DNA of 64,000 nt from Amia ocellicauda. Taxonomy: Eukaryota; Chordata; Actinopteri; Amiiformes; Amiidae. The notes beneath the pieces are model-generated. The model made no database searches, was not told where the DNA came from, and saw only the letters and a program-made list of their open reading frames with translations. Location: positions 14,689,249-14,753,248 of the forward strand of contig NC_089858.1 in the NCBI RefSeq assembly GCF_036373705.1. Direction: 5' to 3'. This document shows, piece after piece, positions 1 to 13,327 of the stretch (position 1 is its first letter; each line of letters starts with the position of its first letter). The position numbers were made by a program, and so were the translations under genes.

Positions 1-1581
1 GTTTTCCATTCTTTGCAATAGCTCTCCATGTGTAACATGATTTCACCTCTAATACAGCATGCAGTGTTCTGTCCACAGTGCAAGAACAACACTGTAGCAT
101 TGTCTTGATGCCCCAACAATGTACCCTGCCTGTCCAGGGACCCACCTGGGGCACATCTGTCTGCTCAGCCCCTGTGCGTTCCCCGTGAATATCATTCCTA
201 GACTTTCCTCTAAGTGGGTCTGGTTGTACTCAGAAACATGTGCTGTTTGTTTAATGTTCAGCGCTCCTTGACCCATGACCCCTGCTTCAGAGTAGACACC
301 GGGCCTCAGGGAGTGGAGAGTGGCTCAGATCCTCATCCCTCCACTGACACCCAGCATCCTCGGGAATGAGACACATTTATTAATAACCCAGCAGAGCTGA
401 GCGCTTTGTGACCTTTGTGGAAGAGCAGAGAGGTGTTATCAGCAACACAAACACAGGAGCTATTCTGTCTCTGAGGAAAGCCGCCAGAACACACTGCCGA
501 GCCAGGCCAGCCTGCTTCTGCACTGGTCTTACACCAGGTTCCCCAGACCGTCGGGTTTCCTCTACATACTTTCAAAAGGAGTTGGTCCGTGGGGGAATGG
601 TACTTTAGGGGAGTGAGAATTAAGAACTAGTTCACAGCCACTAGTCCAGTCTCCCGCAAACAAAGACAGGCAGGGACACAGAGGAAGAGAAGGTAATTCT
701 GGTACACCACATTTTTTCACCAAATCTTCACTTCAGCCAGACCACAATGTTCCATGTTCTGCAAGTCAGTAGATTGCTGGAGTGCCAAATTCCTGAGCAC
801 ACAAGGGGGAGTGAGGCCAGTCCCAGGGCACAGGGAGCATGAAAGAGGCGCAGCAAAGAGGTTAAAGACGAACACAAAACAGCCCGCTGCGCCCCGCTAC
901 CCAGCTTTGTGAGAGCACTATTAATAGAACCACCACCGTACCGTATATTTAATCATATTAAACATTCACAAAGCTGTCTGTAACAAAGTCCCATTATTGC
1001 CATTAATTTCATCCACTGGGAAAGGCAAAAGGAGAGAGAGAGGGAAAAGTTACGTTCCAATGCGGCCGTCTCTGGGTCCTACGGAGGCCGGGTTGCGCAA
1101 GAGCACTTTTTAGCACAAATGTTTTAATAAGAGAGCATCTGAACTGAAGCCTAGCCTTCAGCACAGTGCTGCCAGAGTTGCACAGCCGCTCTGCTGGATT
1201 TCAGTTAGGCTTCTGGCTGACCTAAAATATGCTTTTCCGCTGCTTGGCTGCTGTCCTTATGCTGCCTTTTGCATTTCAGCAAGAGACTGAGCTCAGCGCT
1301 GTACTGTTGGCGGTGTTCAGGTTTAAGGCAGCTGCAGCCCTGCACTCAAACAGGAATATTTCAAAGAGTTGGGTCTTGAACCACTATGAATGTTTAATAT
1401 TATGTCTCTTCTTCTTCCCAAAACCAATCTGTACATGCAGATGATTTTTCATTTAAAAGAATAAAATAATCCTATAGCCCACATCCCTACTATGCTTACC
1501 TTAGAGGCCCATGAAGCGTGTGTTATACTGCTCCTGGAGAGGTATCTGCATGGTGGTTCCTCTGCTCCACATTCTGCTGTG

Positions 1582-1627
<46 letters not shown>

Positions 1628-3033
1628 TGTGAGAGAGAGAGAGTGTGTGCGTGCATGATTGGAAAGTGAGTTGGTAGGATGTAATGACCCAGGACTGAAG
1701 GAGGCGATAGGGAATGCTCAGCTCCTCTGACTGAAGCCTTCTTGGTGTGCAGCTATGAGCCAGTTGCACAAAAAGTCGGAAATACAGACCTCTGGAGTCA
1801 GGCTTCCACCAATCCTTGGGTTCAGCACACCGAGGGTCAGCTGGATTGGCGATCCCCACACGGAGGGGTGTGAAATCAGCTAAAGACTATGCCCCCCCCG
1901 TGCTGAAAATGGGGTCTCAGAACAACCAGGTAACACTTTGTTCACTCGTAGGGTGGGGGGGAAGTGTCTGATATAACTGAGCACACATGAGGATAACATA
2001 CATAAATACATACACCCACACACAGATTATGCAAACATTAACTATATAGACCATCTCAGAAACGTGCTCACATGTTGCACACAGCACCCCCGGACTGCTG
2101 ATGAGTGAAAATGTGGATTTCTTAGAAAACGGAGCAATGGGATGGTTTCCAGAAACCAGCAAGAAAACATATTTCTGCTTCAAATATTTTTTTCTCAACC
2201 ACTAACAACAGAGAGTATTACTCTCAGGGGGAAGACATGAAAGAGCAATTATTAAAAAAAAAAAAAAAAAAATGAAGACCACCATATGTACTCTTTAATC
2301 TGCTTTGATTCAAATTAAAATTATTAATAACTTCTGAGCAGAAGCCCAGCAAGTTAACTGCCCAGATTGTGTCACATAAAGGTGCTCACTTTCTGGCATT
2401 GGAAGGCTTGCATGATGCCAGAGTTATGACTCTTTTGCTTGTTTAAGTATTGCAGAGCAGCCGAACATATCCATAGAGGAAAGAACTTGCTATTTGCTTT
2501 ACTTTGGAATCTGGGCACGGATAAATAAAAAAATGGGACAAATTGAAGGGTAAAAAATAAATAAAAACCATATAAATAAAATGAAACCAGATAAATTCTT
2601 TAACAAGGAATTGTGAAAGAAATTGTAAAAAAAAAAAAAAACATATCCCAGTGGAGATCATGAAACAAAGAGTAATTGTTCATCTGGTCTTGGTGGTACA
2701 GAAGCCTGCTACAGTGTCTGACCACGTCAAACTGGTCTGCGGTCCCCCTCAGAGACAGATCCACAACACCACCAAGAAATTGCCCATGTTCGCATTCTCG
2801 TGTCTTTTCTTGACAAGACTGCCGCCCAATGGGAGCCCTGCAAAGGACTGTGCACTGCGGGCCCAGTAGGCAGGACAGTGGTTCAATGGGCACAGACTGG
2901 CTTCCTCACAGCGCATGACAGGGATGCTGAGTTTAGCCTTCTCAATACAGACAGATTCACATGAACATGACAGTATAATGATTGTACTGTATATTAATAT
3001 GCTGCGTCTGCTGGGTACCTCCTTAAAGGAGCC
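1..3033. other. intergenic, no gene recognised
   Basis: No exon or domain is recognised on either strand. The open frames are short and low-complexity. The stretch contains a GT microsatellite near 1583-1644, a poly(A) tract near 2252-2271 and another near 2628-2641. It lies downstream of the 3' end of atp6v0d1, with one transposon in between. Confidence 0.6.
1583..1644. repeat. GT microsatellite
   Basis: About 20 GT units are followed by an interrupted GT tract and a short GA run. The tract creates an artificial antisense frame rich in His-Thr, which is not a gene. Confidence 0.95.
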
Positions 3034-4077
3034 TTGGGAAATGTTAAAGGTGATTTAAGCAATTTTGAGCGTGGCATGGTTGTTGGTGCCAGACGGGCCG
3101 GTCTGAGTATTTCACAATCTGCTCAGTTACTGGGATTTTCACGCACAACCATTTCTAGGGTTTACAAAGAATGGTGTGAAAAGGGAAAAACATCCAGTAT
3201 GCGGCAGTTCTGTGGGCGAAAATGCCTTGTTGATGCTAGAGGTCAGAGGAGAATGGGCCGACTGATTCAAGCTGATAGAAGAGCAACTTTGACTGAAATA
3301 ACCACTCGTTACAACCGAGGTATGCAGCAAAGAATTTGTGAAGCCACAACACGTACAACCTTGAGGCGGATGGGCTACAACAGCAGAAGACCCCACCGGG
3401 TACCACTCATCTCCACTACAAATAGGAAAAAGAGGCTACAATTTGCACAAGCTCACCAAAATTGGACAGTTGAAGACTGGAAAAATGTTGCCTGGTCTGA
3501 TGAGTCTCGATTTCTGTTGAGACATTCAGATGGTAGAGTCAGAATTTGGCATAAACAGAATGAGAACATGGATCCATCATGCCTTGTTACCACTGTGCAG
3601 GCTGGTGGTGGTGGTGTAAAGGTGTGGGGGATGTTTTCTTGGCACACTTTAGGCCCCTTAGTGCCAATTGGGCATCGTTTAAATGCCACGGCCTACCTGA
3701 GCATCGTTTCTGACCATGTCCATCCCTTTATGACCACCATGTACCCATCCTCTGATGGCTACTTCCAGCAGGATAATGCACCATGTCACAAAGGTCGAAT
3801 CATTTCAAATTGGTTTCTTGAACATGACAATGAGTTCACTGTACTAAACTGGCCCCCACAGTCACCAGATCTCAACCCAATAGAGCATCTTTGGGATGTG
3901 GTGGAACGGGAGCTTCGTGCCCTGGATGTGCATCCCACAAATCTCCATCAACTGCAAGATGCTATCCTATCAATATGGGCCAACATTTCTAAAGAATGCT
4001 TTCAGCACCTTGTTGAATCAATGCCACGTAGAATTAAGGCAGTTCTGAAGGCGAAAGGGGGTCAAACACAGTATTAG
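3034..4077 (+). pseudogene. Tc1-like DD36E transposase with lost start codon
   Basis: The reading frame is open for 347 codons and carries the whole Tc1 transposase. It has an N-terminal paired-like helix-turn-helix region (around residues 5-110) and a DDE catalytic domain with WSDES, FQQDNAPCH and SPDLNPIEHLWD motifs. Exactly 36 residues separate the second Asp from the Glu (DD36E). The codon matching the ATG of the other copies is TTG at 3034. The next in-frame ATG falls at about residue 15, inside the DNA-binding domain. A short substitution and insertion follows the start (GNVKG where the other copies read GKKG), and the glycine run at residues 190-194 is one residue shorter. With no 5' end and no start codon it is probably not expressed as a full protein, although the frame is otherwise undamaged. 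Confidence 0.85.
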
Positions 4078-4111
4078 TATGGTGTTCCTAATAATCCTTT
4101 AGGTGAGTGTA
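3034..4111 (+). mobile_element. Tc1/mariner DD36E (Incomer-like) element, 5'-truncated
   Basis: The 3' inverted repeat (GGTGTTCCTAATAATCCTTT followed by AGGTGAGTG) is present and ends at a TA dinucleotide at 4110-4111. The 5' inverted repeat and the roughly 150-bp leader seen in the copies at 28,473 and 59,025 are missing. Homology to those copies starts only at the transposase start codon. The element therefore cannot be mobilised as a normal two-ended transposon. Sequence over the shared part is very close to the other two copies, so the family moved recently. Confidence 0.92.
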
Positions 4112-6990
4112 TACTGTACTGTTATCAGCTCCACACAGGCCAATACTCTAAACGTGTTTCTGCCTACGCAGTCATTTATGCCACAAAAGAATCACAAACA
4201 CTGGCTCTTTATATAAACTGTGTTGATGTGCCTGGCAGTGTGGGGCAAATGGCACCCCATTGATCTGAGCCTCACCTGTCGTTCCTGCAGGCTGAGACTC
4301 CAAAACCACGACTGTATGAACCCTGCCAGGCACTGATATTACTGCTGCTCCTTACTGACTCTGAACTCATCTGGGTACTGGGCTGCTGGAAGAAGACAGG
4401 AGGTTTCAGGACAAGGAGCTTCCCTATATGCTTGATTATTTACTTGTTTTCTTTAAATTTTCAATCACCGATTAACAGTAGCCAACCAACACTAACTTCA
4501 TTGTGCAACAACAGAAAATACACAATGCAGAGATCTGAAGGTATCCTGCTTTTTCCTCATGCTGTGCACCACTGAGAGGATAATCTTAACATCTTACAGA
4601 GGATAGTTTTGCATCAGCCTAACTAAATAATCTTGCACATTACACACTCTGTTGGAAACCCATGGGTAACTTCTAAGCTGGTAGCTCCCTCTTGTGGCCA
4701 CATAACAAATGCTACTTATACAGTGACAGTTGATGAATACAACCGGTACTATTTCTCTAGAGCTTATTTCTCACAGCTCTCAAAGCCATGCACCTGTAAA
4801 TGGTTTTCTTCTATACATCATCTTAAATCATGTTTTTTTTACAAGAAATATGCAAAATACAAATACAATCCAACTTTGCATGATGAAATTAAGTTACATA
4901 TTTATTGTCACATTGAAGAGGAACACAATATTCACAAAATAGGAAACAAGATCAAGTGTTCGACGGTAGGCCTTCACACAAATATGTACATCACAAGGCA
5001 GGTCTTAAAAAGTGTCGGACATTTTTTTTTAAATTTATATATATATATGTATACAGAGAGAGAGAGAGAGAAATAGATAGTTTTAAAGTTAAATATGATA
5101 ATACAATTTAATCCGTTCAATTAAATAAAGTTCTATTATAGAATTATTTTCTAGGAATATCTTGGTCTTCACAAGGGGGAGGGACACAATTTACCTGCAA
5201 CCAGAGGCAGGCCCTGCTCAGCCAGACAGGTATCCTGACCGCATACGGCAAAACACTCACTAAGGGGCCATTCCACTACAGTCACGACAGCTGAAGCCTG
5301 CCATTGCTCTGACCACCGCAAAACAACATATTTATCAGATACCTTTATTTAAAAGTAAAGTTGTAATTGGTCTTGAAGCCGCTGTCAAAATAAGGTCATA
5401 ACAAAAGTCTCAGCTTAAAACTAAAGGACAGTATCAGAAAGCTAATGGTAATACAGCAATGATGCACTAAAGTTGTTTTTCTTTTGTCTGTGTTTTTTTG
5501 ACGATTCAAAAAAACATTTGATTTTCTATCCTTTACACTGGTACCTGCATCAAAGATTCCTTGATACACAGACTTGCGGAGAGTGCTTTCAATGCTTTCA
5601 CAGTTGACAATCTAAAAAATGATCATAATTTATATATATTTTTTAAAGTCCACTTTACTCATTCAATGCCATAAAGGAAGCTACACTAAATTGCCAGCAG
5701 CAAATAAAACACAAAAGAAACAGAATGAAGCATAATTTCAACATGGAATGTAGTAGTGTTTCTGACATGTGTAAAAGAAACGGGTCAGAGTTTCTTGTTT
5801 GATAAATAATAAAAAAAGACATCAACAGAGCTGGTGTTCCCAGTAGGGCAGAGAGGAGGCATGCCAGACCATGAAGGGCAAAGACAGGACTTCACACTCT
5901 GGTCCCTGCTAGCTGCGCCACACTCCTCATCGGCTGAGACCAGCCAGGATTTCCACACTGTTGTGCAATAACGCACTATCCTCAGTGTGTTGTGCTGTGT
6001 AATATCACACTGTCCTCTCAGTGTGTCTAGACCTCAGTCCTGCTGGGACTGAATGAAGCCCTTAAAGAATGGTGCTAAGCAGGTGTACAAGTGGGTCAGT
6101 GCTCGAGGGGGTGTGTGGACCCAGCCCTCCCTCAGACACTCAAGTGCCTTGCTTTACAGGAGCCACTGTGTGTGTGAGCCCAGGGGGCACGCCACACAAC
6201 TCCTGCCAAGGTATCGCACCACCTTCTGGTGAGGTTGTGCTTCTTCCCTCAGGCAGCTCTGGCTACAAGGTTTATCAGGAAGGCTGTACTGTCCAGTGCA
6301 GCCAGTCCCCAGCCCTCCTCTCACTCAGCCCTGGAGGCAGCAGTGCAGAGAGCTTCAGACATGCATGCCAGGCCAGAGCAAGACTAAGCCAAACGAAAAT
6401 GAAAAAGAAAACATACAAAAAGAACAAGGTAGGATACTTAAATTTTACTCAAAACCTTCACTGTGGGTACTGATCACTACATCTAATCGGAAGGTAAGAC
6501 TGCAGGGATCAGGATAGACTGATCTCTGCTAAAAACACTAATCTTAGTGAAATAAAAACAAACCCAAGCTCAAATATTCGGATTGTTTAACCTGTCCTTG
6601 ATACCCAAGGAACCATCTACAGTGCTTCTGTAGGTCCTCCTGCTGTGGTTTTCACCAACAGGACTCATCAAAAATCAGAAAATCATCAAATATCAGCAGC
6701 TTGTGATCGACAGTACACAAAGCGTTCAAATCAAACCTGCTTCACGGCCCTGACACCAATGCCCTTTGGACAAAATCCGAAAACTCTACAATTCACGCTA
6801 ACACTGCATGCTTGGACAGTGGCCCCCTCTTATGTCCCTGAAGCAGTGACATCCACAGGCCATGCAGAAGTGAAACGCAGGCACAGTAACCATCGGCAGA
6901 TATAGATCCATTATCTGAAAGTCAGTTCAAACACCAAAGCTTGCTGGGACAGCCCTTCTGCTGGCTAAATAGATAGACATTTACTTATTA
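4112..6990. other. intergenic, no gene recognised
   Basis: No exon is recognised. A GA-rich microsatellite lies near 5056-5071, and there are A/T-rich stretches around 5035-5110 and 5620-5645. The right end abuts the 3' UTR of atp6v0d1. The open frame around 6069-6473 is low in conserved features and probably not coding. Confidence 0.55.
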
Positions 6991-6996
6991 TTTATT
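6991..6996 (-). terminator. poly(A) signal of atp6v0d1
   Basis: TTTATT on the plus strand reads AATAAA on the minus strand. It lies about 120 bases past the atp6v0d1 stop codon, a normal distance for a short 3' UTR. Confidence 0.7.
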
Positions 6997-7116
6997 GAGG
7001 CGGGGGAATAGTTCTTCTTTTTTGTTATTTTAAACATACATATGAGAGACATGTTACAACACAACAATATAGAGGAGAGGAATGGAGAGGAGGGGAGGGA
7101 AGGGGAGAGGACTCTT

Positions 7117-10100
7117 CTAGAAGATGGGGATGTAGTTGTCAATCTTGGCACGGTGCCTCTGGGCGATGCACTCTGCGATCCACACGATGTTCCTGCACTC
7201 CTGTTCCTTCAGCTTCACGTAGGCGTAGAACACGCTGAAGTGGAACTGGTTCAAGAAGGCCAGTTTGTTCAGCTTCACCTGGAGGCAAGGCAGAGCACAG
7301 TACACAAGTAAACAAACGTATTTTTCTGCCCACTTACTGTCTCTTATTAATGTTACTGGTATTATGATCATTATTAGTAGTAGTAATAGACATTTGGTTG
7401 CTGTACCCCAGCTAAAGCTTAACTGCTTTTTAAAACAACACCGCAGACTGGGTTTCACAATGCTTGGGTTCCCAGAATAGAAACATTGGCATCAGTGTAC
7501 TGCCTTGTTCTTCTCCCAGGATTTATGGGGTTTATTTTATAATGAGACATGTGAGAGTGAGATGTATGGAGCGATAAACGGAGCCCAGTCTCTGCTCCCT
7601 GCCTGAAGCTCTGTGCTGGAAGGCAGTCATGCTCCTCACCTCGTGTTCAAAGAATCGGTCTTCCAGGGTTTTGTCTCCAGGATTGCTGCCAGCTCCTTCA
7701 AACAGAAGTTTATATTCCTGCCGGATATATAAATCGCACACTTCACAACCCAATGAAAAAACAGAGGAAACTGGAATGCACACACTCCCTCTCTCACACA
7801 CACAAACTGATAAGTGTGTACTCTAACACACCGCAACACAATGAATCAACTACTGAAACTAATGAAAACAACTGTGCAACCGGTGTAAAGCCCTTATTGA
7901 TTAGTGCCGTTTTGCCATGTATATATAATAATAATGACTTAAACACCTAAATATAACAATGTCAATGTTATGAACTTCCTGTTTCACCCACAAGGAGCAT
8001 TTAAGGAAAACCTTTGCTTAATTGATTTTATGTAAATAGCCACAGGTAGTATTGAGAACCATAAAAGGGTCCCCCAGCCCGGCCCGGCGCTGTGCTGCAA
8101 CACTCACAGGGTAGAAGTCTGCCACAGCTTTGACCTGCTCGTAGTCATCAGCCCGTGCCAGCTGAGACAGCCCCTCCGGGTACAGCTTTCCGCAGTGGGG
8201 GAACAGCTTGGCCCGGTCCTCTTTGGACAGCTCCGTCCCGAAGGAGTTGATGGTAATGATGAATGCTCTCCTGTCTGCCTCAAACTGCACACAGACACAA
8301 AGTTAGCAGGGCCACAACAGCAAGGAGTTCGCTTCCAAAACAACAAGCATCAAGACACACAGACACTGTAAATGAGGTAAGTGGCTGGATGGCAGCTCTT
8401 ATCTCGATTTAAAATTAACACACCCCATTACACTGTATACTGGTGTGAGGACAGGAATGTATTTTGGGATTTCTTTAATTTTTATTTTTGATGTATTAAC
8501 TGGTACTGAAGAAATGCAACTCTGTAAACAATATACTGCATTTGCAAACAGGAAATGGAAAGCCAGATATTTTACTCACTTCAAGAATCGGGCACATGGT
8601 GTCTGCAGTTGTGCCTCCCAGTGTAGAGCAGAACTTGTAGAAGGATTCTAAATAAGCCTGGGAGATCAAAATAAAGAAAATCCACTGAAACCACAGTGCC
8701 TGAAAACTGTCCTTTTTAACAATTAAAACTTTACTTAGATCTACCGAAAATAAAACATTTCCAACTCGAAGCTGCCTGTAAAGAGAGATGCATAAAGTAT
8801 AGATATTGCACGGCTGGAGGGGGTGTCAGAAGCTGAAACCTGGATGCACCTGGCACAGCCACAGGTAATTGCCGACCTGCTGGCAAGGTGGGGATTGGGG
8901 CTACATGGTTCCACAACAAGACCATGATGTTACAATACTTTGATAAACTCAGGTGAACTTTAAGTCATTAATTATCAAGCAGGATAGGCAGTAGATTAAA
9001 AGCTGGAGATGAGAATGCATGGCAGCACATCAGGATCTGGAGGTCTGGAAGGGAAGGGGAGCTGTTCTTGCTGTTGCTCACCTTGTACAGAGTATTCCTG
9101 ATAATTTCAATGTTCATTTCATCCAGGTCCTGCTCAGATATACAATCCTGGAAGAACGCAGCTGAAACAGAGAGTGATCACTCAAACTCAAGTGCAGTGG
9201 AAGCTAATTTAAGTTGCTGGTTCTCTCTCTTTATATTTAATGTATTTTATCTGATTTAAACTGAACAATGAAACAATGCTAACAACACACATCTATTAAC
9301 AAAAACTCTGTCTCTACATTTAAGGCATTATTTAGTTTTATTAGCAAAATACTGCAGGCAAAAATAATATCCAAAGGCTACTTATTGTGAAATGTGGTTA
9401 CAAACAGACTGGATGGAGTGGCTGAGAACATTTTACTCCCCCAGTTCAGCCAGCTGGAATATTTAGTTTTCAAAAGTAGACAGGGTTTCTAGCGATTTTC
9501 ACACCACCCCATCCAATCCCAGGTTAAGTGGACACAGGGCGGCCCTGGGTTGACTCGTCCCTGAGTTCAGCCCCGCTTGAGTTCACATTTGCCTTGCGCT
9601 ACAATACACAGGTTACGATTAACATTAACGTTTTTCTACCCAAGGTGAGTGCTTCATTCCGGGTTGGAAATCTTAGCCCTGGTGTCTAGCAGGGGTGAGT
9701 TCATCCCGGCTTCAGAGTTTCATCTTGGGTTGAAAATGAATGTGAAAGAGCTTGATTTTCAACCTGGGGTTGCCATGGGTTCAACTGTGAAACCAGCTTG
9801 AAAGGGGTTTTGCGCTTGACATGACTGAAACACTGCAAGAAGCCAGTGCCTTACCCAGTGGGGTGTCAACCAGGATGGCGCTGTACAGCTCAGCTGGGGT
9901 CTGGGCTATGTTCACTGCCTCCATCTGCTCAAAGCTCCCTAAGGGGTGGCACTTGGGCACAAGCTCAGAGATGGAGCGCTGGTGCAGAGTGCCCGTGATC
10001 AGCAGGATGACATTGTCAATCATGTAGCTGTAACTGAGAGAGACGCAGCGGGGTCAGGGCATGCAGGGTCACACAACCAACCAAACACAAACACACACTG

Positions 10101-12660
10101 ATTCCCAGGTTCTTGACACACTTAATCATTTTATAATTAATCTCAATTAAATTCAGGTGGAGAGGCCCCAAAAAATACATAAATCAAAAGGAAAAACAAA
10201 GTGCTCACTTTTTCTACAACTTCTGCTAATGAGATTGGAAGAAAAATAATATAGAGTGTGCTGGCCATTGTCTTTTTGATTTGATTTTAAAACATGAATT
10301 GCTTTACACTGTGCATAAAACTCACAAAGATACTAGATTATGTTATGAATAAGGACATTTAAGTGTTTTAGATGCAGTTCTGAAACCATGGATTAGCTCA
10401 TCTGGTGGTGAGTCAGCTGAGCCGCAGGCCTTCACGTTACTTTCAATCAGCAGCTAAATATCTCTGTTTACCTTGACCAACTAATTCAATTAAGCAATTA
10501 AGAATTTGTTAATTAAGACATTGTTGTGAACAAGCACAAGAGGCCCCTGTGCCTGTCCTGGGCCATGGCTGGGGACACCTGTGTTAGGGCCTGGAGCTGC
10601 TCTATTTGATGGAGTTGCACACAAACTGTGCCCCGTTCCCCGTGCTGCCCTCCCCTGTCCTTACGTGATGAAGTCCATGAAGCTGGCAAGCGGCTCATAC
10701 GACTGGTTCCTCATGTGGCGGAACTCCACCACCATCTTCTCCTTCAGCTTGTCGTCGATGACGGACACAGTGAGCGGAGAGGCCTCATTGGCCAGGAAGC
10801 TGCCATAGTCTGTGCTCTGCAGGTGCAGCTTCAGATCTGTAAACAGCCCCGAGACACAGGGCTCAGTCACTGACTCACACCAGTGCACACCAGTTAGCAC
10901 AGTGATGCTACACCCCAGACTGATAACACACTACTGCACTTGGAACCACTCTTCACATCACATTACATTCTCTTCCTTTTTCTCTCTTACCACATATACA
11001 TTTCCTAAGTTCCTCACCCATGTAAGCAGAAGAGAAACCCAAAAGCTAGCATTTCTATGAAGAAGTATAATGAAAAACTGTGTTTTTCACTAACAAAGAA
11101 AAATGTTTACCTTGTAAAAAATCTCCATACAAGAACTATGTTTATGTAAGAATGTGAATATAAGTGTGTGTGTGTGTGTGTGTGTTGGGGGGGAGTTATT
11201 ACACATCAATAAACCACTAAAATGCGATAAAGTGTGATGGGATACATCTGTATCTTCTGCAATAAGCAGGATTTTTTTACTTGGTATTGCATGTGTTGTG
11301 TAAACCTTTGAACTAACATCAACCCGCTTCAAAATCAGCATTCATGAGGAAACAACAAGCAGCAGTAAAAACAGTCAACATTACAGGAATAATCCCATTG
11401 CCCTCCATCTTCTCAGAGTAATTATTGTCTGAGACTCACACTCAAGTGTGGGCTCAGACTATGTGTGAAAGGGTTTTCAAATTAAAAGCAGATCTTTCAC
11501 GGTCTTGTTTAAAAAAAAAAAAACAGTGCTACACGTACAAAACAATAGTTAAATCTTCTTTTAGAACAATTAGCCTAATTAAAGGAATGAGAGGACATTT
11601 GAAAACAAAACCTAGTCAAGCCACCCATTTGGGAGCATTGTTCCAGGGCACAGAAGCAATGTCATTTTTAACACAGTAAAGGGCTGTGAAAGTCGAATAG
11701 TCAAAGTAACTGCAAGGCTTAGTTGGCCCGTATTAACTAACGGGGCATACCCTAAATAAACACACCTAAGACATGACGTTGCCCTTCAGGGAGGGCAGTG
11801 TAAACATCCCCCGTGCCCTGACAGGTAATGCCAACACAACTGAGCAAAAGGTGCTGCTTTGATTTAACTTCCCTAAACATTACTGAAAGCAAAAGCCAGA
11901 TTTGATTAAATGAAAACAAATTAAGTCAACCCACTGTATGTATTTATAATAAATCAAATTAACAATACTATAGATATTAAAATGTAAAACGTTTGGCCCA
12001 ATTAAAAAACCTCTCTATCAGACTGGACATCGCAAATGTGTCGGTAGCGATGCAGAAAGCACCGCTTTCACCCACTTGCTTACCGGGTGTCTGTTTAAAC
12101 ATCAATCCTACCCTGAGCGCTGCAGGCCGCCCGTACAGTCCAGCAGCTGCTCGGCACCGCACTCTCACAAGCGCACCCTGCTTTCGGAGGGTCCAAGCCC
12201 AGGCAGGTATGAGCGGCCGGGCCCGTGATCCCCGTCACTGGACCGAGGATGAAGGCTGTCAGGTGGATAGCCAGTCCAGTCCTGACACCACAGCGCTCAG
12301 ACACTGCCTGCCCAGTGCCTCTCGGCGACACCAGCACAGATCCGGGCCCGGGCTAACGGACACACCGCCGTACCTTAACCTCCCCCCGGCAGCGGACTCG
12401 CCAACCATCCCGGCTACAGAGACACGATGTGTAAACCCGGTTAAAGCCCGACTGTAGCCCCTGTGGACTAAACCGATCCCCATTTCAGGCCTCCTCGGTC
12501 GATGTAGCAGACAACACATCCCCGACTCACCTTCCAGGGTTTCGCACTGAACCAGGTTCAGATAGTCTCCCTGCGACAGTATCCCCGCCTTGAAGCCTCG
12601 CACCAGTCCCTCCAGGTAACCGTTGTCCACGTTAAAATACAGCTCCGGGAAGATGGACAT
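7117..12660 (-). CDS. atp6v0d1: V-type proton ATPase subunit d1 (V0 sector)
   Basis: Eight coding exons on the minus strand: 12660-12531, 10836-10665, 10033-9855, 9161-9082, 8657-8580, 8284-8108, 7717-7640 and 7278-7117. Every boundary has GT and AG, the phases match, and the sum is 1056 bases: 351 codons plus TAG, the usual length of the family. The protein starts [19 protein letters not shown] and ends [10 protein letters not shown], matching vertebrate subunit d1 throughout. Subunit d sits on the cytosolic face of the membrane V0 sector. It couples the central stalk of V1 to the rotating c-ring during ATP-driven proton pumping in lysosomes, endosomes and the plasma membrane. It has no transmembrane segment. 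The family has d1 (ubiquitous) and d2; d1 is chosen from overall sequence similarity and from its neighbour agrp, which also adjoins ATP6V0D1 in human. Intron 3 carries repetitive DNA, but no exon is damaged. Confidence 0.97.
9480..9800. repeat. repeat-like tract in atp6v0d1 intron 3
   Basis: The words GGGTTGAAA and CCAGGTT, with their complements, recur several times over about 300 bases and partly face each other. This looks like a decayed non-autonomous DNA transposon, but I could not define ends or a target duplication. Confidence 0.3.
11164..11185. repeat. GT microsatellite in atp6v0d1 intron 1
   Basis: About eleven GT units are followed by a short G run. The tract lies within the first intron. 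Confidence 0.9.
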
Positions 12661-12830
12661 GTTTGGTGTTTATTAATTCACGGTAAGTGTGTATCGGATC
12701 CTGCTGACTGCAGAGGGATGTGTCGGTGCGGCGGCGGAGCGACAGAGACCCGGCTGTAGCGGCAGGAAGCGAAGGCATGTGATCAGACCCACGTCATGTG
12801 ACCGGTCACCTGATTGTGGTGATGTCATTG
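12661..12830 (-). promoter_or_regulatory. GC-rich promoter region of atp6v0d1 with E-boxes
   Basis: The sequence just upstream of the atp6v0d1 ATG is GC- and CpG-rich, as is the first exon and the start of intron 1, and has no TATA box. Three E-box words lie about 115-150 bases upstream of the ATG: CATGTG at 12776-12781, CATGTG at 12795-12800 and CACCTG near 12807-12812. The middle one sits in GTCATGTGAC (12793-12802), one base from the CLEAR consensus GTCACGTGAC. That motif is bound by TFEB/MITF factors at many V-ATPase and lysosomal genes. The region and the motif are seen directly; binding is inference. Confidence 0.5.
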
Positions 12831-13295
12831 TGCCGGGCTTGTATTGCTGCTTTGCTTTTTAATGTTTATTATTTTTATTTATTTGCTTTTTATTTTTAGG
12901 TGAAGCCGTTAAACAAGGCAAATAAGTTTAAAAAACACAAAACCCCGCAACTGCAAGATTCTACTCAACTAACACAAAGAGACACACAATCATAGGGCAG
13001 TATTTTATTTTATTTTATTTTATTTTAAGTTCTGCACTTTTTTCATTTGTGCAATTGAAGTTTTCCAGAATTTTGAACTGAGAACTGAACAGAATGTGTT
13101 TGTAAGCATTTAAATGTTAATAATAATCTTTCGTTACTGTAGCATCAGAACATTTTAAAACGGTATGTAATTCAATTAAGGGTAAAAACGTTTATAGATG
13201 TTTTAAAATACATGTCAGAAAATATAAAATTAAATTAAGAATTAAACAATGAAAAATATAAACATAAGAAGAAAACGTTTTAATGACTTACTGTA

Positions 13296-13327
<32 letters not shown>

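Noticed and set aside
1449-1859. A 136-codon minus-strand frame with a His-Thr run
   Set aside because: The run is the translation of the GT microsatellite, and the rest has no recognisable features.
6069-6473. A 134-codon plus-strand frame near the 3' end of atp6v0d1
   Set aside because: No domain, signal peptide or splice support. Its composition looks random and ends in a lysine-rich AT stretch.
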